A DNA stretch of 64,000 nt from Paenibacillus protaetiae (lineage in GTDB: Bacteria > Bacillota > Bacilli > Paenibacillales > Paenibacillaceae): assembly GCF_004135365.1 (NCBI RefSeq), contig NZ_CP035492.1, positions 1,302,001-1,366,000 of the forward strand, written 5' to 3'. Below the pieces are notes generated by a model. It saw nothing but the letters and a program-made list of their open reading frames with translations, made no database searches and was not told the origin of the DNA. Position numbers and translations under genes: made by a program. This document shows positions 18,713-28,063 of this stretch, piece by piece (positions within the stretch are counted from its first letter, which is position 1; each line of letters starts with the position of its first letter).

Positions 18713-21700
18713 TTATAACAGCCGGCTGGGCCAAAAAACAAGCGATTTGCGGTCTGCCTCTGCGCCAAGCGCTCGAAGCTGCTCCCCTGCCGGCGTCTCT
18801 GTAACGGGAACGCCGTTCCAGCTGTCGATTACCAGCTTTTTCATTTGCTGCAGCCGCATCATCCGCCCCAACAATGCCGTTAGCTGCTGCAGCGCTTCGC
18901 CGCTTGCGGGGACGTCAGGCCGGTTTCCGTCCATAGTAAATATGCGCTTCCCATTATTTTCTATCCAATAGCTCCAGCGGCCTTCCTGCAAAATGATGTA
19001 ATTGCCCGGCTTGCGGGCAAAGGTGCAGTCCTCTGCTTCCGGCCAATCGGCAAGCAGGCCAAACGGGTTAGCCGGATCTGCAGCGGACAATAACGTCGTC
19101 TGCCCGCCGCTTTCTTCTGCAGCTTCCTTCATGGCCCGAGCAAGCTCCGGTGTTGTAAACTGCATGCCGGCCTGTCCTTCCATAAAACGCCCGCGCGTAA
19201 CTGTTCCCCACTCCTCCAGCCTGCGAAGCAGCGGTACGAGCTGTTCCCAGCTAAAAGGCGTCAGCTGTGCAGCGAGCTCTTTTGTCACAATGCCGTAAGT
19301 TTGCAGCAAATGCTTCAGCCATAACAAAGCGCTTGATTCCGGTGTGCCGGACGCGCCGGATGCTCCAGGGCCGCTTGCTCCGTCCCTTATGCCGGACGGG
19401 CCGGACGGTACTGCGGGACTTAAGCCGCCAGCTTTGCCGCTTGTGCCGTCCGTACCGGCCGGTCCGTCTTTACGCAGCGGCTCTCGTCCGCCATCCTGCT
19501 TCCCTTCCAAGCCGGGCACAAGCGAACCGGTCCAATACCAGCGGCCTTGACCGGAACCGCTTCGCGCCCATTCCTTCCCTTTTTTGCCTGTCCATAAACG
19601 GAGCGGAGCAAATTGGTCATTGGAAACGGCACCTTCCCACACCAGATCCATAAGCAGCGCCAACACATCGCTGGGAGCTTGGTCCATCTCGCGGCTGAGC
19701 TTGGTCAGGAAACTGGCGCCGCCTTCCTGCAGCAGCTTCAGTAGCTCGGGATGCGGACAATCGCGTGAGGCGGACGAGCGGATATAAGGCTCGTAGAGCA
19801 GCCTGTTATCAGCCAAAAAGAAGGCGACTTTCCCCTCTTTGTCTCCCGGCTGCTTCGCGCCTAGCCAGAGGATTTCTCCCGTCGCGCACAGCAAATCAAG
19901 ATCAGCCGGCCGGTAATCCAGAACGCGGAAAGGCAAAATGACAGTCTCCCAAAGCGGCAGCGGCAGGAAGATGCCTTGCATTGTATCCAGCACAGCCCGC
20001 AGTCCGGCTTCTCCTTTCAGCTGCGTGCCCTGCAGCACATGCTGGTTCCGGGCGAACTGCGCGCACCAGCGAATGGGCGGGAGCGGCTCAGCGAGCTTGC
20101 GGGCTTCATTCATGGACAGCCGCACCATCCGTGCAGCCGCCTGCTTGCCTGTCCATATTCGTTCCTGCGGATCTGAGGCAAACGGCGCTTGTTCCACCAG
20201 TCCTTGCTCGCGCAGCCGGTCGGTGATGCGCCTCGACTGCTCCAATGAAAGCTGCGGATACCGTTCGCACAAGTCCACATCCGTATACGAAAGCCGATGC
20301 TCCGCGAACCGCGCCACAATAAAAGAGGCGGATGTCTCCTTTTCCGGAAACGAATGGTACACCTCCCGTTCATCCCCGCAAATCCATCTGGTTTCCGCCG
20401 CTGGCCCGCCTTCGCCCAATGGAATCGACACCGCTTCTCCTTCCGCTTCAAGCCGGCTCAGCCAATCGGCCGCTGCGGGGCCGGCAAGCCGGAGCGCTTC
20501 AGCCAGGCTCATATCGCCCCGCTGTTTCAGCAGCTTCAGCATATCGGCGGCAGCCTTGACCGGGAATGAGGCTGTTCCGATCCGCCTTTCTTCTTCCGCA
20601 AGCACCGATTCCGGCACAGCGCTCCTCAGCGCATCTTTGCCAAACAACTCGCCAGCCAGTTCTTTACTCACATTCATCAGCTGCATCTGCGTCGAAGGAT
20701 CAAGACCGTCCCCTTCATAAATACGCGAATTCACATAATCGGCCAAAAACTGGGACGCTAGCGGAGAAGGATATTCCGTCTCCCGTATGATCACTTCCAC
20801 TCGCCCGTCCTGTACAGCCTGCAACAGCTGTTTTAAATGCTCCGCATCAAGAAACTGGTGCAGGCTGTCATCCATAGCCGACTTTAAATACGGAAACTGT
20901 TCGGCGTAAGGCAAAGCGCCTTGCAGCAGTTCCTCGCTCCTCAGCCGCTGCTGCCACAGCGGCGTACGGGTGAAGCTGCACGACAGCAGCAGCGAGGTTT
21001 CCGCAATATGCCGGAAAGCTATAGCAAGCATCGGCGATCCCGCGATAGCTTCCGCGAGAAGCTCGTCGAGGTTAGCCGGGGTTACATGGCCGATTACCGA
21101 AAGCCAGGACACATCCCACTCCGGCAGCACAAATTCGATGCCGTTGTCTTTGGCGTTACCGTAAGCTTTGTACGGCAGCAGCTGCTCCATCTGGCGCTCA
21201 ATGGCAAGCAGCCAGGTGCGGTTTACTCTTTTGCCGAACGTATTATGGACGATGACATGCGTCTGGTTCATCACATCTTTGTAATACTCCACAATCATTT
21301 TGCGGTCTGTCGGCATTTCGCTGAACCGTCTCTGGCTCCGCACAAGCGACAGCAGCGACTGCGCCGCCTGATCGTCCAGTCCGTATTCGCCGCCCAGCCA
21401 GTCATAGATCCCGCTAAGCTTCCGCTTGTCCTCCGCAAGCTCCTGCTGCTCCGCAGCAGCCCAGCCCTGCCCGGATGCAAGCGCCGGCTCTTGGCTGTCG
21501 TACGGCTCCAGCCGCCCGGACAGCTCCCGGTAAAAGGCTCCAATCCTAACGCCAAGCGCATAAGACCTTCCGATACCTTCATTCCGCCAAAACGGAATTT
21601 CACTAAACCGGTTGGCTGTTTCCGTAACGTATACGCGCTCCTTGTCAATACGGGTAATCATCCATGAATGGGTGCCCAGCTGAAAAACATCCCCTACACG

Positions 21701-23434
21701 GCTCTCCTGCACATATTCCTCATCCAGCTCGCCGAGGCGAGCCCTGCTTTCGGCATGATGGACTGGATAGGCCGAAGTAGTGGGAATCGTACCCGCACCA
21801 GTCCAAGCCGCAATCGACGAATTGCTTCTGGGAGACAACATGCCGCTTTCTCTGTTCCAATGCAGCAGCGGCCTTGCAAACGGGTAAAATCCCGCCAGCA
21901 CCTTCATCATTTCTTCCAGGCGGGAGTATGGAAAGCCCCGGTAACTGTCGCTTTGCAGCAGCAGCCGGTACAGCTCGCCGATAGGCATATCGCCGGAGGC
22001 AACTATGGACACTACCTGCTGCGACAATACGTCGATCCGGTTCCGGGGCACGACAATCGGTTCGATGTCACGTTCGGCAATTTGCTTGCGAAGCACTGCG
22101 ATTTCCGCCAGCGCCCCCCGGTTTCTTGCTACAATATATCCCCGGCTTGCTGCGCCCACCGCATGCCCGGCTCTGCCGATCCGCTGAATGCCTGCAGCCG
22201 CTTCAAGCGGCGAATCCAATTGGATGACGAGATCAACATAACCGACGTCGATGCCCAGCTCAAGCGAAGAAGTTGCGACAAGGCAGCGGAGCTCTCCGGC
22301 TTTCAGCTTCTGCTCGACATCCAGCCGGATTTCCTTGGCCATGCTTCCATGATGGGCTCTGGCTATTTCGTAACCGGCATGATCATTTAAATGCAGGCAT
22401 ACCCGCTCCGATAAGCGCCGGCTGTTCACAAAAATAAGAACGGAGCGGCAGCCTTCCATCAGAGCAAATAACCGTTCCATAATCGGTACCCATACCGCTG
22501 CGCGCGACTTCATCGGCTGGGAGAAGTCCGGCATGGTAACCCGCACCTGAAGCTGTTTATCCATCACGCTTTCGACAATTGTGACCGGACGCGGAATATA
22601 GCCAAACGGATGAATGGGTGCCCCGCTTTCGGCTTGCTTGGTGCCGCTGGCGTGTGGTCCTGTTCCGGCTGCACTTTTCTCCGCAGCATCCGATCCGGTC
22701 AGGCCCGCCGGGCTTTTGGAGTCAGCCCCGCTTGCGCCGTTATCCGCCGGCGGTTCCCAGCCCCCGAGAAACGCTGCGACTCTCGGCAGCGGTTTTTGCG
22801 TTGCGGATACGCCAATCCGCTGGATGCTTCTGTCGGCAAGCTTCTCCAGCCGCTCCAGCGATACGGACAGATGAGAGCCGCGTTTATCCGGCGCCAAATC
22901 GTGAATTTCGTCCACAATAACCATCTCCACGCTTTCCAGCATGGTGCGCCCTTTCGCCGACGTCAATAAGATATACAGCGACTCCGGTGTCGTCACCAGC
23001 ACATCGGGCGGCCGCCGGAGCATCGAAGCCCGTTTGGAGCTGGTCGTGTCGCCGGTCCGAACCGCCCCGCTGATCCCCGGCCAGTTTCTCTCGCCGCTGC
23101 GTTTGGCATGAGCATCCAATTCTTCCACAAAATGAAGCAGATGATCGTAAATATCGTTGTTCAAAGCCTTTAACGGCGTTATATAAACAAGTTTTGTTTT
23201 ACGGGAGGCGGCCGGCGTTTCGCTTCGCAGCTTGCCTTTCACAATGCGGTCAAGGCAAGGCAGCATCGCAGCAAGTGTCTTCCCCGAACCTGTAGGCGCG
23301 GCGATCAGCGCATGCTCGCCTCTGCCAATCGCTTCCCACGCCTGCTGCTGGACATCTGTAGGCTGTCCGAAACGTGCGGTGAACCACTCCGCAAGCAAAG
23401 GATGGCAGCTTTCATCCAAATAATGAGCAGACAT
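18713..23434 (-). CDS. lhr: Lhr-type large DEAD/DEAH-box helicase
   Basis: This is the longest gene in the window (1573 residues). The core has Walker A APTGSGKT (about 46-53), a DEIH box, SATQK, and a helicase C lobe with SSLELGIDVGYVDLV and QRIGRAGH. The long C-terminal half carries winged-helix and Lhr-specific domains, as in mycobacterial and E. coli Lhr. The family translocates 3'-5' on DNA and unwinds DNA or RNA-DNA hybrids in repair. Two low-complexity Gly/Ala/Ser/Pro stretches interrupt it, one inside the helicase core (about 235-285) and one near residue 1340-1385. The start is ATG 23434 after GGAGGG; a longer frame to 23449 places that site inside the gene. Confidence 0.93.
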   Translation of the reverse strand: MSAHYLDESCHPLLAEWFTARFGQPTDVQQQAWEAIGRGEHALIAAPTGSGKTLAAMLPCLDRIVKGKLRSETPAASRKTKLVYITPLKALNNDIYDHLLHFVEELDAHAKRSGERNWPGISGAVRTGDTTSSKRASMLRRPPDVLVTTPESLYILLTSAKGRTMLESVEMVIVDEIHDLAPDKRGSHLSVSLERLEKLADRSIQRIGVSATQKPLPRVAAFLGGWEPPADNGASGADSKSPAGLTGSDAAEKSAAGTGPHASGTKQAESGAPIHPFGYIPRPVTIVESVMDKQLQVRVTMPDFSQPMKSRAAVWVPIMERLFALMEGCRSVLIFVNSRRLSERVCLHLNDHAGYEIARAHHGSMAKEIRLDVEQKLKAGELRCLVATSSLELGIDVGYVDLVIQLDSPLEAAAGIQRIGRAGHAVGAASRGYIVARNRGALAEIAVLRKQIAERDIEPIVVPRNRIDVLSQQVVSIVASGDMPIGELYRLLLQSDSYRGFPYSRLEEMMKVLAGFYPFARPLLHWNRESGMLSPRSNSSIAAWTGAGTIPTTSAYPVHHAESRARLGELDEEYVQESRVGDVFQLGTHSWMITRIDKERVYVTETANRFSEIPFWRNEGIGRSYALGVRIGAFYRELSGRLEPYDSQEPALASGQGWAAAEQQELAEDKRKLSGIYDWLGGEYGLDDQAAQSLLSLVRSQRRFSEMPTDRKMIVEYYKDVMNQTHVIVHNTFGKRVNRTWLLAIERQMEQLLPYKAYGNAKDNGIEFVLPEWDVSWLSVIGHVTPANLDELLAEAIAGSPMLAIAFRHIAETSLLLSCSFTRTPLWQQRLRSEELLQGALPYAEQFPYLKSAMDDSLHQFLDAEHLKQLLQAVQDGRVEVIIRETEYPSPLASQFLADYVNSRIYEGDGLDPSTQMQLMNVSKELAGELFGKDALRSAVPESVLAEEERRIGTASFPVKAAADMLKLLKQRGDMSLAEALRLAGPAAADWLSRLEAEGEAVSIPLGEGGPAAETRWICGDEREVYHSFPEKETSASFIVARFAEHRLSYTDVDLCERYPQLSLEQSRRITDRLREQGLVEQAPFASDPQERIWTGKQAAARMVRLSMNEARKLAEPLPPIRWCAQFARNQHVLQGTQLKGEAGLRAVLDTMQGIFLPLPLWETVILPFRVLDYRPADLDLLCATGEILWLGAKQPGDKEGKVAFFLADNRLLYEPYIRSSASRDCPHPELLKLLQEGGASFLTKLSREMDQAPSDVLALLMDLVWEGAVSNDQFAPLRLWTGKKGKEWARSGSGQGRWYWTGSLVPGLEGKQDGGREPLRKDGPAGTDGTSGKAGGLSPAVPSGPSGIRDGASGPGASGASGTPESSALLWLKHLLQTYGIVTKELAAQLTPFSWEQLVPLLRRLEEWGTVTRGRFMEGQAGMQFTTPELARAMKEAAEESGGQTTLLSAADPANPFGLLADWPEAEDCTFARKPGNYIILQEGRWSYWIENNGKRIFTMDGNRPDVPASGEALQQLTALLGRMMRLQQMKKLVIDSWNGVPVTETPAGEQLRALGAEADRKSLVFWPSRLL

Positions 23435-23559
23435 CCGGTATCCCTCCATACGAATCCATGTTCGTCTATTTCATCCTTATTATACCAGCATCCTTTAACA
23501 AAGGCGACTGCAGCGCTCGCACCCGGAACAGTCTGCTGCATTTCATCGCGGACATAACA

Positions 23560-23597
23560 AAACCCCGGGCTGTTCCTTCCGGAACGTCCCAGGGTTT
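23560..23597 (-). terminator. Terminator after the IsdG-like gene
   Basis: Imperfect stem of 17-base arms (AAACCCCGGGCTGTTCC with AAACCCTGGGACGTTCC read in reverse), TTCC loop, and a TTGTTATG tail on the minus strand. Confidence 0.7.
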
Positions 23598-23627
23598 AGG
23601 TGATGCAAGGCGTAACGAACGCCGGCG

Positions 23628-23966
23628 TCAGATTGCGGCTGGCGCACGATAGCCTTTGATTGCTTTCACTTCATAAGCGTCATGGCTGGCTTCAATGACA
23701 TACTCCGGCTTCGGCTTGCCGCGGTTTTCGCGGTGGCCTTGCACATGCGCATCGCTTTTTTCCCAGTTTTTCCATGCTTCTTTTGATTCCCAGCGGATAA
23801 GTACGATAACTTCCTCATACTCATCGCTGCGCTTCGCTTCCTTCACCATCACCTGAAGGTCGATAAAACCTTCGTTCTGCTCGATGATGCCGGGGCTGCC
23901 GAACCGTTCAACCAATTTATCCGATGATCCTTGCTGAACTTTAATGTTGCGTTTGACAACAAACAT
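23628..23966 (-). CDS. isdG: Heme-degrading monooxygenase, IsdG/HmoA family
   Basis: The 112-residue ABM-fold protein begins MFVVKRN and keeps the three IsdG catalytic residues in register: N7, W68 in KNWEKSD and H78 in VQGHREN. IsdG-type enzymes open the heme ring and free iron for use in the cytoplasm. ATG 23966 is chosen because AGAGG lies six bases before it; the ATG at 23972 is too close. The gene follows the Fur-box-controlled iron-binding lipoprotein in the same direction with a 60-base gap and is probably co-transcribed, giving an uptake-plus-release unit for heme or siderophore iron. A terminator follows at 23597. Confidence 0.88.
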   Translation of the reverse strand: MFVVKRNIKVQQGSSDKLVERFGSPGIIEQNEGFIDLQVMVKEAKRSDEYEEVIVLIRWESKEAWKNWEKSDAHVQGHRENRGKPKPEYVIEASHDAYEVKAIKGYRAPAAI

Positions 23967-24025
23967 GTTCATCCTCTCCCGTCATAAATAAAATGGTTTG
24001 TTGATGCCGGACCGGGCGTCTTGTG

Positions 24026-25021
24026 CTATGGCTTCAGAACAAATTTCTGAACATCGTCAATGATTTGGCCGCCTGCTACATAACCGCTGTACAGCCAGCT
24101 GCTCGTTGCAGGAATTTGGAATACATTCCCCGCCTTAACGGCCGGAATGTTCTGCCACAGCTTGCTGTTTAGCGTTTCAGATACATCCGTATCGCTGTTG
24201 ACTAGGAAAATATAGTCCGCATCCAGCTGCGCCAGCTTTTCCAGCGAAATCGAATTCCAAATCGCTTTGGAATCTGCCGGAATTTCTTTCGTCACATTAG
24301 GAGGCGTAAGCCCAAGGTCTTTATACAGCACTTGTCCGCTCGATTGTTCCTCGCCTACAATATAAAACTGCTTTTGGACAAGCCAGATGGCTGCCGCTTT
24401 TTTGCCTGCCGCTTTCTCCTGCAGCTTCTCTTTCACTTCTTCGGCTTTGTTGTCATACTGCGCAAGCAGCTGCTCGGCCTCGTCTTTTTGGCCCAGCAGG
24501 TCGCCAATGGTTGTCAGCGCTTTGCGCCAGTCCTTGTTCACTTCGTCGCCCAGCACGTATGTAGGCGCGATTTTGGAATATTGCGCATACAGATCGTTTT
24601 GCACTTCGGATTCGTTCGCAATAATAATCAAATCCGGGTTAAAGCTTGCCACTTGCTCTACAGGCAGATCGTAGCTGATCGTAGGCACGCCTTCGAGCGC
24701 AAATTGCAAATAATCCTGCTTGCCGTTAGGTACGGACCATTGCGCTACCGGCTTCACATTGAGCGCAACCAGATGATCTTCCAAATAAGAAGCAAGGACG
24801 TGCTGCGGATGAGCCGGAATCGTCACCTGATGGCCCATTCCGTCCGTAACGGTACGTTCGGCTGCTTCCGGAGCCGTGCTTTGATTGCCAGCCGGCGATT
24901 GACCGGCGGCATTATTGTTGTTGGCCGCGTTGTTGCTGCCGCATGCGGACAAAAGCACCGCAATGGCAAGCACCGCAATAAAGCCATGCCATTTTTTGCG
25001 AGTTGTTTTCTTGATGAACAT
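24026..25021 (-). CDS. Iron-siderophore/heme ABC transporter substrate-binding lipoprotein
   Basis: The 331-residue protein has a lipoprotein signal (IAVLAIAVLLSACGSN; the Cys is the lipidated residue) and an Asn/Ala-rich linker. A FecB/BtuF-type periplasmic-binding domain follows, opening with VTDGMGHQVTIPAHPQHVLA. FNPDLIIIANESEV and IFLVNSDTDVSETLNSKLW mark the two lobes. A perfect Fur box lies about 45 bases upstream, so the ligand is very probably a ferric complex. No permease or ATPase gene is adjacent, so it must work with a transporter encoded elsewhere. The IsdG-like gene immediately downstream suggests heme or a ferric siderophore. Confidence 0.92.
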   Translation of the reverse strand: MFIKKTTRKKWHGFIAVLAIAVLLSACGSNNAANNNNAAGQSPAGNQSTAPEAAERTVTDGMGHQVTIPAHPQHVLASYLEDHLVALNVKPVAQWSVPNGKQDYLQFALEGVPTISYDLPVEQVASFNPDLIIIANESEVQNDLYAQYSKIAPTYVLGDEVNKDWRKALTTIGDLLGQKDEAEQLLAQYDNKAEEVKEKLQEKAAGKKAAAIWLVQKQFYIVGEEQSSGQVLYKDLGLTPPNVTKEIPADSKAIWNSISLEKLAQLDADYIFLVNSDTDVSETLNSKLWQNIPAVKAGNVFQIPATSSWLYSGYVAGGQIIDDVQKFVLKP

Positions 25022-25065
25022 GCTTTTCCTCCTAAATGTCTGTTCTTGCTGCTCAGTACATTAGA

Positions 25066-25080
25066 TGATAATGATTATCA
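25066..25080. promoter_or_regulatory. Fur box (perfect 7-1-7)
   Basis: TGATAAT-G-ATTATCA is an exact Bacillus-type Fur operator. It lies 45 bases upstream of the iron-binding lipoprotein gene and 88 bases upstream of the divergent fRMsr gene, so iron may control either or both. Confidence 0.92.
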
Positions 25081-25167
25081 CTAACATTGTCAAGCTGTTC
25101 ATTGACTTCCGTTTCAGAAACCGTTACTTTTAACATGATGAAAAATGGCCAGCGGGGAGGTTGCCTT

Positions 25168-25653
25168 ATGTTTGCAAAAACAACTTATGAAGGAACGCCA
25201 GAACAACGATACGATACAGTCATTAAGCAGCTTTCCGCTTTGCTGGAAGGCGAAACCGATCTGACCGCCAATTTGGCTAATGCTTCGGCATTGCTCGGCT
25301 CGTTTTTAGAGCAAATCAATTGGGTCGGGTTTTATTTGTGGAAAAACGGCGAGCTGGTGCTCGGCCCATTCCAAGGGCTGCCGGCTTGCGTGCGAATAGC
25401 TGAAGGCAAAGGTGTCTGCGGTACAGCTGCAGCCAGCCGTTCAACGATACGGGTTGAAGATGTGCATCTGTTTCCGGGACATATCGCTTGCGACGCCGCA
25501 TCCCAATCTGAAATCGTAGTGCCGATTATTAAAGACGGGCAGCTGCTTGGCGTCCTTGATATTGACAGCCCGGTCAAAAACCGTTTCTCCGAAACGGATC
25601 AGCAATACCTCGAACAATTTGTTCAAGCGCTGCTTCCACATTTATCTGTATAA
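25168..25653 (+). CDS. Free methionine-(R)-sulfoxide reductase, GAF domain
   Basis: This 161-residue GAF-domain protein matches the YtsP/fRMsr family: NWVGFYL early on, then GPFQGLPACVRIAEGKGVCGTAA containing two catalytic cysteines (about C76 and C86, given here as separate motifs), and a third Cys in HIACDAASQSE. It reduces free methionine-R-sulfoxide using thiol reductants. The start is ATG 25168 after GGGGAGG. It is followed by msrA, so this pair repairs free and protein-bound oxidised methionine. The shared divergent region with the Fur box hints at iron-linked oxidative-stress control, which is inference. Confidence 0.92.
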   Translation: MFAKTTYEGTPEQRYDTVIKQLSALLEGETDLTANLANASALLGSFLEQINWVGFYLWKNGELVLGPFQGLPACVRIAEGKGVCGTAAASRSTIRVEDVHLFPGHIACDAASQSEIVVPIIKDGQLLGVLDIDSPVKNRFSETDQQYLEQFVQALLPHLSV

Positions 25654-25720
25654 CCGGATTGGTTCATTTTTATTTAGTCATGGCACAAAGAAATAGAAAC
25701 GGATAGGAGCTGCATCCACA

Positions 25721-26242
25721 ATGGAAAAAGCAACATTCGGCGGGGGCTGCTTCTGGTGCATGGTCACACCGTTCGACGAGCTGCCGGGCATTCACGGCAT
25801 TGTCTCGGGCTACATGGGCGGTCATAAAGCAAACCCCGCATACGAAGAAGTCAAAACCGGTGAAACCGGCCATATCGAGGTCGTCCAAATTACATTCGAC
25901 CCGGAGCTGTTCCCTTATGAAAAACTGCTGGAGCTGTATTGGCCGCAAATCGACCCGACAGATGCGGGCGGGCAGTTCCATGACCGGGGCAGCCAGTATA
26001 CGACCGCTATTTTTTATCATAATGAAAAGCAGCGCGAAGCTGCACTGGCTTCCAAAGCCGAGCTTGAACAAAGCGGCCGCTTCGACAAACCGATCGTAAC
26101 GGCGATCCGTCCGGCGGAAACCTTCTATCCGGCGGAAGAATACCATCAGGATTATCACAAAAAAAATCCGAAGCATTATAAGGAAGACCGCGAAAAGTCG
26201 GGACGCGATGAGTTTATTAAGCACAACTGGGCAACGAACTGA
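25721..26242 (+). CDS. msrA: Peptide methionine-(S)-sulfoxide reductase MsrA
   Basis: The 173-residue product carries the MsrA active site GGGCFWC (about 8-14) near the N-terminus, followed by GYMGGHKANPAYEEV, GHIEVVQITFDP and QFHDRGSQYTT. It reduces methionine-S-sulfoxide in proteins. ATG 25721 has GGATAGGAG about a dozen bases upstream. It lies 67 bases after the free-methionine sulfoxide reductase and probably shares its transcript, ending at the strong terminator at 26288. No MsrB domain is fused and none is adjacent. Confidence 0.95.
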   Translation: MEKATFGGGCFWCMVTPFDELPGIHGIVSGYMGGHKANPAYEEVKTGETGHIEVVQITFDPELFPYEKLLELYWPQIDPTDAGGQFHDRGSQYTTAIFYHNEKQREAALASKAELEQSGRFDKPIVTAIRPAETFYPAEEYHQDYHKKNPKHYKEDREKSGRDEFIKHNWATN

Positions 26243-26287
26243 CCTTGCTTCCGGTTCGCCGCTTCCGCACATGACCTGGAATTTAAA

Positions 26288-26337
26288 AAAAAACGACGAG
26301 AATCCGATTCAGCCGAATCGGATTCTCGTCGTTTTTT
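26288..26337. terminator. Bidirectional terminator after msrA
   Basis: Perfect 22-base arms (first half AAAAAACGACGAGAAT) around CAGCCG, with A-run and T-run ends, so it acts on both strands between convergent genes. Confidence 0.93.
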
Positions 26338-26360
26338 ATAGGCGCAGATCCCCGCCAAGT

Positions 26361-27242
26361 TTAAGAAGCTAGAATACGCTGCTGGAGCAACGCGCCGAGC
26401 TGGCTCGCATCCTCCCAAACAATCGGACGGATATGGCTTATGCCGTTAGAAGCTGAGCCGGCCGCACTGCGGTGAACCGTCCATATAACCGGTATATGAA
26501 GCCCTTCCGCGTAACCTGCTGTCCAATAGACAGACGGCAGATTCCCGGTCAGCTCCGCAATGACAAGTTTGCTGGAGGATAGATGCAGCTCGGAATCCCC
26601 CTCTGCAGACGCCATATCCATCACTTGCGGGGCATAACCGCATTGATGGACTTTCGGCAGAACTTCGCTGGCCCATTCCTGCTCCAATTCATCCGGAAGC
26701 AGCACTGTGCAAGGCTTCAGCCTTTTTCCGTTAATCGTCGCTTCCGCCCGCAGTTTGCCTTTATCCGTCAGCGTAAAGGTCGAGCCGGCTCTCTCCAGCA
26801 GCCCGCCTTCCTTCAGCTGTTCCACAATATATATCAGTTCCTGCAAATTCATCGAGTACGTAATATTATAGCTTTCCGCTAGTTTATGCATCACAACCGG
26901 CGCTGCCTGGCCGTTTGTTTGGCGGTACAAATAATGCAGCAGCTTGTCCCCTTTGTCTTCAACCGTTTGCGGGCATCTTCCGGAATTGACGATCCTATCC
27001 CAATCATCCGATGCAAGCTGCACCGGCTGCCCGATATCGGTTAATTCACGGATGTAAGCGGATATAATCGGGAATACCGTCCGCTTGTCGCCATAATCAC
27101 GCCCGTTATACCAATCGTAATCGTCGCGCAGCAGCGAATAGGAGCCTTCAGGCGCGCAAATGCAGCCCCAATACTCGTCATATTCCCCTCTCGTTTTCAC
27201 TGGCACGATCCGATCGCAAAACACGCATCTTTTTGTCGGCAT
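26361..27242 (-). CDS. Unknown protein: zinc-ribbon N-terminus, nucleoside-deoxyribosyltransferase-like C-terminus
   Basis: I know no name for this 293-residue protein. The N-terminus has paired cysteines (RCVFCDRIV, WGCICAP) like a small zinc ribbon. The middle looks like a winged helix (VVMHKLAESYNI, LIYIVEQLKEGGLLER, STFTLTDKGK). The C-terminal 100 residues have KLVIAELTGNLPSVYWTAGYAEG and IPVIWTVHR, ending PIVWEDASQLGALL. This is the pattern of nucleoside 2-deoxyribosyltransferase-like or TIR-like nucleotide-binding proteins, where NVYYEAGFA-like residues precede VIWT. The usual Glu before AG is Thr here. The start is ATG 27242 after AAAGGGTG. It is divergent from cdaS. Any enzymatic role is inference. 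Confidence 0.75.
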   Translation of the reverse strand: MPTKRCVFCDRIVPVKTRGEYDEYWGCICAPEGSYSLLRDDYDWYNGRDYGDKRTVFPIISAYIRELTDIGQPVQLASDDWDRIVNSGRCPQTVEDKGDKLLHYLYRQTNGQAAPVVMHKLAESYNITYSMNLQELIYIVEQLKEGGLLERAGSTFTLTDKGKLRAEATINGKRLKPCTVLLPDELEQEWASEVLPKVHQCGYAPQVMDMASAEGDSELHLSSSKLVIAELTGNLPSVYWTAGYAEGLHIPVIWTVHRSAAGSASNGISHIRPIVWEDASQLGALLQQRILAS

Positions 27243-27406
27243 GGTCGTATCACCCTTTCGTTCGCCATTGTACCGCAAATAAATGCAGCGGAACGATTAA
27301 TTAATTCTCATGCTTCCTTTACCTGCTTATGCTGGTCGAATTTGTATAGCGAAGCCTCGCTGCGGAAACAATGACAACGAAATCGATCAATAAAAGGTGG
27401 CAAGTT

Positions 27407-28024
27407 ATGATTAATTTGCAGCAGGATTGTGATTTTTCACCCATGAGAGATCAGATCAAAACCAGCCTTCGGAACATTGCGGACGATATCGGCACGCTGT
27501 TGACCCAGATGGACTCGGAAAAACATTGCATGCTTTCGACGCTTGAAACGATCCAGCACCATTTTTCACGGATTCAATCCACGGCGGGCACGTTTTATTT
27601 GAATTGCTATTTGTCTCCCTACACGTCCAAATTTATGGAGCTTTCCACAACGCTGCAAAACTTATCGGAACGTAAAGTAGGCGCTTTAATCGTCGTGGAG
27701 CGCAATGACCCCGTCGAACAGCTGGTCAGGCATGGCGTCAGCATCGGTGCCGCCCTCTCCCATACGCTTCTGGAGTCGATATTTTATCCCGGCAATCCGC
27801 TTCATGACGGCGCGGTTCTCGTAAAAGGCGACCGGATCGAAACGGCATCCACCGTGTTGCCTCTATCGAATTCTATCGTCGACAAGCAAAAATTCGGCAC
27901 AAGACACCGGGCTGCGCTGGGCATGTCAGAATTAAGCGACGCCATTGTACTTATTGTTTCTGAAGAAACAGGCAGCGCGTCATTCGCAGTAGAGGGGCAT
28001 TTGTACCCGGTTATTCTGCATTAG
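27407..28024 (+). CDS. cdaS: Diadenylate cyclase, CdaS type
   Basis: The 205-residue protein has an N-terminal helical region of about 70 residues and a DAC domain. The DAC domain has GALIVVERND, LHDGAVLV (DGA motif) and GTRHRAALGMSE (RHR motif), the residues that bind and cyclise ATP to c-di-AMP. Length, the helical leader and lack of membrane helices point to CdaS (YojJ), the sporulation-associated cyclase, rather than CdaA or DisA. In CdaS the leader is autoinhibitory. The start at ATG 27407 follows AAAGGTGG. It is divergent from the zinc-ribbon gene and precedes an NlpC/P60 cell-wall hydrolase. Confidence 0.9.
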   Translation: MINLQQDCDFSPMRDQIKTSLRNIADDIGTLLTQMDSEKHCMLSTLETIQHHFSRIQSTAGTFYLNCYLSPYTSKFMELSTTLQNLSERKVGALIVVERNDPVEQLVRHGVSIGAALSHTLLESIFYPGNPLHDGAVLVKGDRIETASTVLPLSNSIVDKQKFGTRHRAALGMSELSDAIVLIVSEETGSASFAVEGHLYPVILH

Positions 28025-28063
28025 ACCGCCCTTGCGCCGGACATAAGCCGGCTGTCATCCATT

